The notes under the pieces were generated by a model. That model searched no databases, had not been told where the DNA came from, and saw only the letters and a list, made by a program, of their open reading frames with translations. This document shows positions 57,063 through 64,000 of a DNA stretch of 64,000 nt, piece by piece. Made by a program: the position numbers and the translations under genes. Within the stretch, counting starts at the first letter, position 1. Each line of letters begins with the position of its first letter. This DNA comes from Hydractinia symbiolongicarpus (Eukaryota > Cnidaria > Hydrozoa > Anthoathecata > Hydractiniidae), in contig NC_079875.1 of the NCBI RefSeq assembly GCF_029227915.1, forward strand, positions 26,420,001 to 26,484,000, read 5' to 3'.

Positions 57063-57626
57063 ACCTGTCCTCCTAAGTCCAACTTTATTACAGCCGAATG
57101 TTAATCGAGAATTTAAAATATTATACCAATTATACCGCCTTTTAATGTGTTCTATAATGGACTGTCGAAGAGTGTCAACAAATTTTCTGGACCAACAGAA
57201 GAAATCTTAGATTAAGGCATATTAAACAAAAGTCAATTAAAGTAATACTGGTAACAAAAACAATATGTCTGCCTGGAAGTGTGAGGAATTCCGTGATTCT
57301 CGTAGTGACATGTCACAGTATACTATTTCACATTATCTATCGACTGTTCTTCAACACCTTATTTGCAAATTCTCACTTTCAATCACTTACATCTTTTCAG
57401 GTCATCCAGTTTTATCTGGGGCTGGGAATTTACATGTATAGACAAGAATTGATCTAACTAACTACCCGCAAGACGTGATAAAAAACAAAATTGATATTTA
57501 TACGAAGTTATACTATTTTTTCAATTTTTTGATCTTAAAAATGATAATTTCATAAAAATTACAACACGTTTTATTTTTAACAAGTTTCGACTTTACCAAA
57601 GTCATCTTCAGAATATTTTACAAAAG
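57063..57626. other. Spacer between oppositely oriented satellite blocks
   Basis: No gene. Near 57590-57615 it has GTTTCGACTTTACCAAAGTC followed by ATCTTCAG, a motif I associate with terminal regions of some retroelements. This is the point where satellite orientation flips. Confidence 0.4.
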
Positions 57627-60600
57627 TACGAGTGTCTCGTATATTTGCGATTTACTGTATTGATATAGGATAATTGTATTCTAGGGTCAACAATCTCGTT
57701 TCAAGTTTTCATATTCTAGCCTTAAAAATGAAAAACGAGGCATCTAGCCGTAAAATTGATTAGCGAGGCATTTGAAAGTGACAAGAGTCTCCTATATTGG
57801 CGATTTTTCGTACTGATACAGGATAATTGTACTGTAGGGTCAACAACATCGTTTCAGGTTCTAATATTTTAGCCGTAAAATTGATTAACAAGGCGTTTAA
57901 AAGACACGAGTGTCTCATATATTTGCGATTTCTTGTATTGATACAGGATAATTGTACTTTAAGGTCAACAAATTCGTCTCAAGTTCTTATAATTTAGCCG
58001 TAAAATTGATAAGCGAGGCATTTAAAATTGACGAGTGTCTCATATATTTGCGATTTTTCGTATTGATACAGAATAATTGTACTTTAGGGTCAACAACATC
58101 GTTTCAGGTTTTTATACTTTAGCCGTAAAATTGATAAACAAGGCATTTAAAACAGACGAGTGTCTCATATATTTGCGATTTCTTGTATTGATACAGGATA
58201 ATTGTACTTTAGGGTCAACAACTTCGTTTCAAGTTTTTATATTTTAGGCGTAAAATTGATGAACGAGGCATTTAAAATAGACGAGTGTCTCATATACTTG
58301 CGACTTCTTGTATTGATACAGGATAATTTTAATTTAGGGTCAACAACTTCGTCTCAGGTTCTTATAATTTGGCCGTCAAATTGATAAGCGAGGCATTTAA
58401 AATTGACGAGTGTCTCATATATTTGCGATTTTTCGTATTCATACAGAATACTTGTACTTTAGGGTCGACAACATCGTTTCAGGTTTTTATATTTTAGCCG
58501 TAAAATTGATAAACAAAGCATTTAAAAGACACGAGTGTCTCTTATATTTGCGATTTCTTGTATTGATACAGGATAATTGTACTTTAGGGTCAACAACTTC
58601 GTCTCAGGTTCTTATAATTTAGCCGTCAAATTGATAAGCGGGTCATTTAAAAGAGACGAGTGTCTCATATATTTGCGATTTCTTGTATGGATACAGGATA
58701 ATTGTACTTTAAGGTCAACAAATTCGTCTCAAGTTCTTATAATTTAGCCGTCAAATTGATAAGCGAGGCATTTAAAATTGACGAGTGTCTCATATATTTG
58801 CGATTTTTCGTATTCATACAGAATACTTGTACTTTAGGGTCGACAACATCGTTTCAGGTTTTTATATTTTAGCCGTAAAATTGATAAACAAAGCATTTAA
58901 AAGACACGAGTGTCTCTTATATTTGCGATTTCTTGTATTGATACAGGATAATTGTACTTTAGGGTCAACAACTTCGTCTCAGGTTCTTATAATTTAGCCG
59001 TCAAATTGATAAGCGGGTCATTTAAAAGAGACGAGTGTCTCATATATTTGCGATTTCTTGTATGGATACAGGATAATTGTACTTTAAGGTCAACAAATTC
59101 GTCTCAAGTTCTTATAATTTAGCCGCAAAATTGATAAGCGAGGCATTTAAAATTGACGAGTGTCTCATATATTTGCGATTTTTCGTATTGATACAGAATA
59201 ACTGTACTTTAGGGTTGACAACATCGTTTCAGGTTCTAGATATTATAACCGTAAAATTGATAAACAAGGCATTTCAAAGTGACGAGTGTCATATATTTGC
59301 AATTTTTCGTATTGATACAGGATAATTGTCATTTAGGGACGACAACCTCGTCTCAGTTTCTAGATATTTTAACCATAAAATTGATAAACAAGGCATTTCA
59401 AAGTGACGAGTGTCATATATTTGCAATTTTTCGTATTGATACAGGATAATTGTCATTAAGGGACGACAACCTCGTCTCACGTTCTAAGGCATTTCAAACT
59501 GTCGAGTATCATGTATTTACGATTTTTTGTATGGATACAAGATTGTACTTTAGGGTCAACAACCTCGTCTCAGGTTCCACATATTTTAGCTGTAAAGTCA
59601 ATAAAGGAGGCATTTAAAGAGACGAGTATTATACATTTTCAATTTTTCGTATGGATACAGAATAATTGTCATTTAGGGTCAGCAACCTCGTCTCAGGTTC
59701 TATATATTTTAGCTGTGAAATCGACTAACGAGGCATATACAGGATAATTGTCATTTAGGGTCAACAACCTCGTCTCAGGTTTTATATATTTTAGCTGTAA
59801 AATCGATAAAGGAGGCATTTAAACAGGCGAGTATCATATATCTGCAATTTTTCGTATTGATACAAGATAATTGTCATTTAGGGACGACAACCTCGCCTCA
59901 GGTTCTATATAATTTGTCGTGAATTTGATAAACGAGGCCTTTAAAAAGAGACGAGTATCATATAATTGCAATTTTTCGTATTGATACAGGATAATTGTCA
60001 TTTAGGATCAACAACCTCATTTCAAGTTTTTTTATTCTAGCCGTAAAATTGATAAACAAGGCAGTTAAAAAAAACGAGTGTGTCATATCTTTGCCATTTT
60101 TTGTATTGATATAGGATAATTGTCATTTAGGGTCAACAACTTCGTCTCAGGTTCTTGTATTTTAGCCGTAAAGTTGATAAACGAGGCATTTAAAATTGAC
60201 GAGTGTCTCATATATTTGCGATTTTTCGTATTGATACAGAATAATTGTACTTTAGGGTCGACAACATCGTTTCAGGTTCTTATACTTTAGCCGTAAAATT
60301 GATAAACAAGGCATTTAAAAGACACGAGTGTCTCTTATATTTGCGATTTCTTGTATTGATACAGGATAATTGTATTCTAGGTTCAACAACCTCGTTTCAA
60401 GTTTTTATATTTTAGGCGTAAAATTGATGAACGAGGCATTTAAAACAGACGAGTGTCTCATATACTTGCGATTTCTTGTATTGATACAGGATAATTTTAA
60501 TTTAGGGTCAACAACTTCGTCTCAGGTTCTTATAATTTTGCCGTCAAATTGATAAGCGAGGCATTTAAAATTGACGAGTGTCTCATATATTTGCGATTTT

Positions 60601-62448
60601 TCGTATTGATACAGAATAACTGTACTTTAGGGTCAACAACATCGTTTCAGGTTTTTATACTTTAGCCGTAAAATTGATAAACAAGGCATTTAAAAGACAC
60701 GAGTGTCTCTTATATTTGCGATTTCTTGTATTGATACAGGATAATTGTACTTTAGGGTCAACAACTTCGTCTCAGGTTCTTATAATTTAGCCGTCAAATT
60801 GATAAGCGTGGCATTTAAAAGAGACGAGTGTCTCATATATTTGCGATTTTTCGTACTGATACAGGATAATTGTACTTTAGGGTTGACAACATCGTTTCAG
60901 GTTCTTATACTTTAGCCGTAAAATTGATAAACAAGGCATTTAAAAGACACGAGTGTCTCTTATATTTGCGATTTCTTGTATTGATACAGGATAATTGTAC
61001 TTTAGGGTCAACAACTTCGTCTCAGGTTCTTATAATTTAGCCGTCAAATTGATAAGCGGGGCATTTAAAAGAGACGAGTGTCTCATATATTTGCGATTTT
61101 TCGTACTGATACAGGATAATTGTACTTTAGGGTTGACAACATCGTTTCAGGTTCTTATACTTTAGCCGTAAAATTGATAAACAAGGCATTTAAAAGACAC
61201 GAGTGTCTCTTATATTTGCGATTTCTTGTATTGATACAGGATAATTGTACTTTAGGGTCAACAACTTCGTCTCAGGTTCTTATAATTTAGCCGTCAAATT
61301 GATAAGCGGGGCATTTAAAAGAGACGAGTGTCTCATATATTTGCGATTTTTCGTACTGATACAGGATAATTGTACTTTAGGGTTGACAACATCGTTTCAG
61401 GTTCTTATACTTTAGCCGTAAAATTGATAAACAAGGCATTTAAAAGACACGAGTGTCTCTTATATTTGCGATTTCTTGTATTGATACAGGATAATTGTAC
61501 TTTAGGGTCAACAACTTCGTCTCAGGTTCTTATAATTTAGCCGTCAAATTGATAAGCGGGGCATTTAAAAGAGACGAGTGTCTCATATATTTGCGATTTT
61601 TCGTACTGATACAGGATAATTGTACTTTAGGGTTGACAACATCGTTTCAGGTTCTTATACTTTAGCCGTAAAATTGATAAACAAGGCATTTAAAAGACAC
61701 GAGTGTCTCTTATATTTGCGATTTCTTGTATTGATACAGGATAATTGTACTTTAGGGTCAACAACTTCGTCTCAGGTTCTTATAATTTAGCCGTCAAATT
61801 GATAAGCGGGGCATTTAAAAGAGACGAGTGTCTCATATATTTGCGATTTTTCGTACTGATACAGGATAATTGTACTTTAGGGTTGACAACATCGTTTCAG
61901 GTTCTTATACTTTAGCCGTAAAATTGATAAACAAAGCATTGAAAAGACACGAGTGTCTCTTATATTTGCGATTTCTTGTATTGATACAGGATAATTGTAC
62001 TTTAGGGTCAACAACTTCGTCTTAGGTTCTTATAATTTAGCCGTCAAATTGATAAGCGGGGCATTTAAAAGAGACGAGTGTCTCATATATTTGCGATTTT
62101 TCGTACTGATACAGGATAATTGTACTTTAGGGTTGACAACATCGTTTCAGGTTCTTATACTTTAGCCGTAAAATTGATAAACGAGGCATTTAAAATAGAC
62201 GAGTGTCTCATATATTTACGATTTCTTGTATTAATACAGGATAATTGTACTTTAGGGTCACCAACTTCGTCTCAGATTCTAGATATTATAACCGTAAAAT
62301 TGATAAACAGGGCATTTCAAAGTGTTGAGTGTGACCTATTTGCAATTTTTGGTATTGATACAAGATAATTGTACTTTAGGGACAGCAACGTGTCAGGTTC
62401 TATATATCTTAGCCGTGAAATCGATAAACGAGGCAGTTAAAGAGACGA
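57627..62448 (-). repeat. Satellite block 8, inverted, about 38 monomers with higher-order repeats
   Basis: Same family as the seven other blocks but on the opposite strand, with 125-bp monomers. Between 60881 and 62131 the phrase GGTTGACAACATCGTTTCAG recurs exactly every 250 bp (60881, 61131, 61381, 61631, 61881, 62131), so near-identical dimers are tandem. Around 58385-59134 a 375-bp trimer is duplicated. A 124-bp unit is doubled near 59230-59480. The near identity implies recent amplification or conversion. Confidence 0.95.
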
Positions 62449-64000
62449 CCCAGTAAATACGAGACGTCTTAAACACGTCTTAAAAACGTCTTTTGAAGAC
62501 CAGATGAGACGTCTCTAAGACGTCTTTGACCAGTCTAAAAGCGTAACGCCTAAGGACGTCTTCAAAAAACGTAAAAAAGACGTCTGTTGACAATGTGTTA
62601 AAGATGTTTTAAAGACCTTTAAGAGACTTTCCCGTAGGTACCAAAACGTCTTAAAGACGTCTTTATTTAGTCTCTTTCAAACGTTATACTGCCAAGGCAG
62701 GCCTGCTTCAAATAATTTTAGATAGTTTTAGCCTATGCGTATTAGGATTTTAGTAATTTTAATTCTGATGGAGGTGTGACAAACCAAAACAAAAAGGAGG
62801 TTAAGAAAACGATGATGAAGTATTTAATAGAAACTTGATATTTATATCATTTATATAAAAAACAGTTTAATAAGAATAAAATAATATCACATACAAGCTT
62901 TTGTATAAGAAACAACAACAAACAAACAAAATCATTACTTTCGGAAACTTTTCTTGTTCTAAAAGATGAATGTTCAATGAGCAACAGATAAGCAACAATC
63001 AACCATTTAAAACAGAAAAACCTAAGCTGCATTAAGATAAACTGCTCTTTTGCTTATAAAAAAAGCGTGCATTATACAAAATATACAGTGTAATACTACA
63101 AAATTAATATTGTTGACCATAAACAGTAACAGTTAGTATCTTTGAAGGTTGTCTTGAACAACAGCGTCAATTTATATCGCCAATCAGTAACACCTTGGTC
63201 CGAGCCCTGCTTGCAAAATATATCTGTCACGTTGGATGATGTGTTTATTCCTTGAAGTTATATCCAAACAACCCTTTAATAAAATGCATTTCAGACATTA
63301 CACCAATATATATAGTAGCTACTGCTTTTTTTTTCAAGAACAAACTTTACAGGTCTAAAGCTTTAGAACATGTGTGACGTGCACTTGAAGCGGAATGGAT
63401 AGCTAAAACTAAGCATTTAAAGTATTATTTTCGCAAGTAATAATGAAAGCTCCCCTTGAAAGACCAAAAATCACAAATGTTCCTGGCCGAGAAAGTACAA
63501 AAAAATATTTAAGATACTTTTAATCACCAAAATATTTTCTTTATTGTCCATTCATATCTCGGATAAATACAGCCTTTTTTGCTTTACTATTTACTTGTTG
63601 TCTTATGGAGCACATTATTCCTTTAACTTCAAAAGTAAACGTCAAATGCAACATTTGTTGAAATAGAACGATGTTCTTTACAAGTTTATTCTATGCGGTC
63701 TTTCGAACGCTGTTTTCATTGTAAAATGTATCCTTTTTTAGACAAATTTAATTCGAATTTTTGGCTACCTCTGTATAAGAAATTCTGAAATATCAAGAAC
63801 GTTTATTTCTACGCCAATTATTGCGAATGGGCAAAGAAATAACGTAGTTATTTGTTTCTTGTGAAATTATTTTTAAAACGAAAAGAAATGATGACATTCA
63901 TTTCGAACGAGATTATACTTGTCTTACAGAGACCAAATAGGGACGTCTTTGAGACGTTTATTTCCAACGAGATTTCACTAGTCTTACAGAGACCAAATAA
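62449..64000 (+). mobile_element. GACGTC-rich TIR element, copy 2 (runs off the window)
   Basis: It starts CCCAGTAAATACGAGACGTC right after satellite and follows copy 1 segment by segment: GACGTC palindromes, AT-rich middle, then the 60-bp array from about 63900 to the edge. Differences from copy 1 are single bases and small indels. There is also an insertion of about 40 bp near 62920-62965 relative to copy 1. The right end is outside the window. Confidence 0.75.

Noticed and set aside
58202-62368. Series of 60-82 codon frames in the inverted satellite
   Set aside because: Same satellite translated; repeats of identical frames reflect the 375-bp duplication, not a gene family.

Overview
The window is eukaryotic nuclear DNA. 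It is AT-rich, has spliced genes with GT-AG introns, and is packed with transposable elements. The mix points to an animal, most plausibly a cnidarian: a gamma-glutamyltransferase, a RING/B-box/ankyrin gene, PIF/Harbinger and ISL2EU-type transposons, BEL/Pao and Ngaro-like retrotransposons, and CCAGGG-ended elements. The species assignment is inference. No CRISPR array, operon or prokaryotic gene was seen.

Only two host genes can be followed. A gamma-glutamyltransferase lies on the minus strand: three exons between 530 and 5485, with the gene leaving the window at the left edge. Its first visible intron holds a complete but decayed Harbinger transposon (1753-4891). A five-exon RING/B-box/coiled-coil/ankyrin gene lies on the plus strand (34202-38443); its splice phases agree throughout and it has no frame damage.

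The rest is layered mobile DNA. From left to right: the Harbinger element; a 2.1-kb element with terminal inverted repeats built from GACGTC motifs and a 60-bp tandem array (11710-13797), with a second copy running off the right edge (62449-64000); a 4.06-kb element with inverted ends that encodes a RecQ-like helicase and a convergent DUF6589-like protein (16166-20225); foldback elements and a PIF1-like helicase relic (21625-22571); an ISL2EU-type element with a SWIM/YqaJ gene facing a DDE transposase gene (24237-27940); a BEL/Pao relic interrupted by a tRNA-derived inverted-repeat insertion (30363-33260); a Gypsy LTR/gag stub; a fragment and then a nearly complete copy of Ngaro-like tyrosine-recombinase retrotransposons (41237-42385 and 43091-47795); a hAT element whose transposase carries an OTU-like domain at its N-terminus (49230-54502); and the 3' end of a CR1/L2-like non-LTR element.

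One satellite family with a monomer of about 124-125 bp ties the right three quarters together. It appears in eight blocks: seven in one orientation between 13798 and 57062, and one large inverted block at 57627-62448 that has recent 250-bp and 375-bp higher-order repeats. Many of the transposons sit inside these blocks or mark their edges, so the locus looks like a satellite/transposon graveyard, possibly heterochromatic. Most element genes carry stops or frameshifts.

The best candidate for an under-described system is the RecQ + DUF6589-like element, followed by the OTU-hAT fusion and the GACGTC element.
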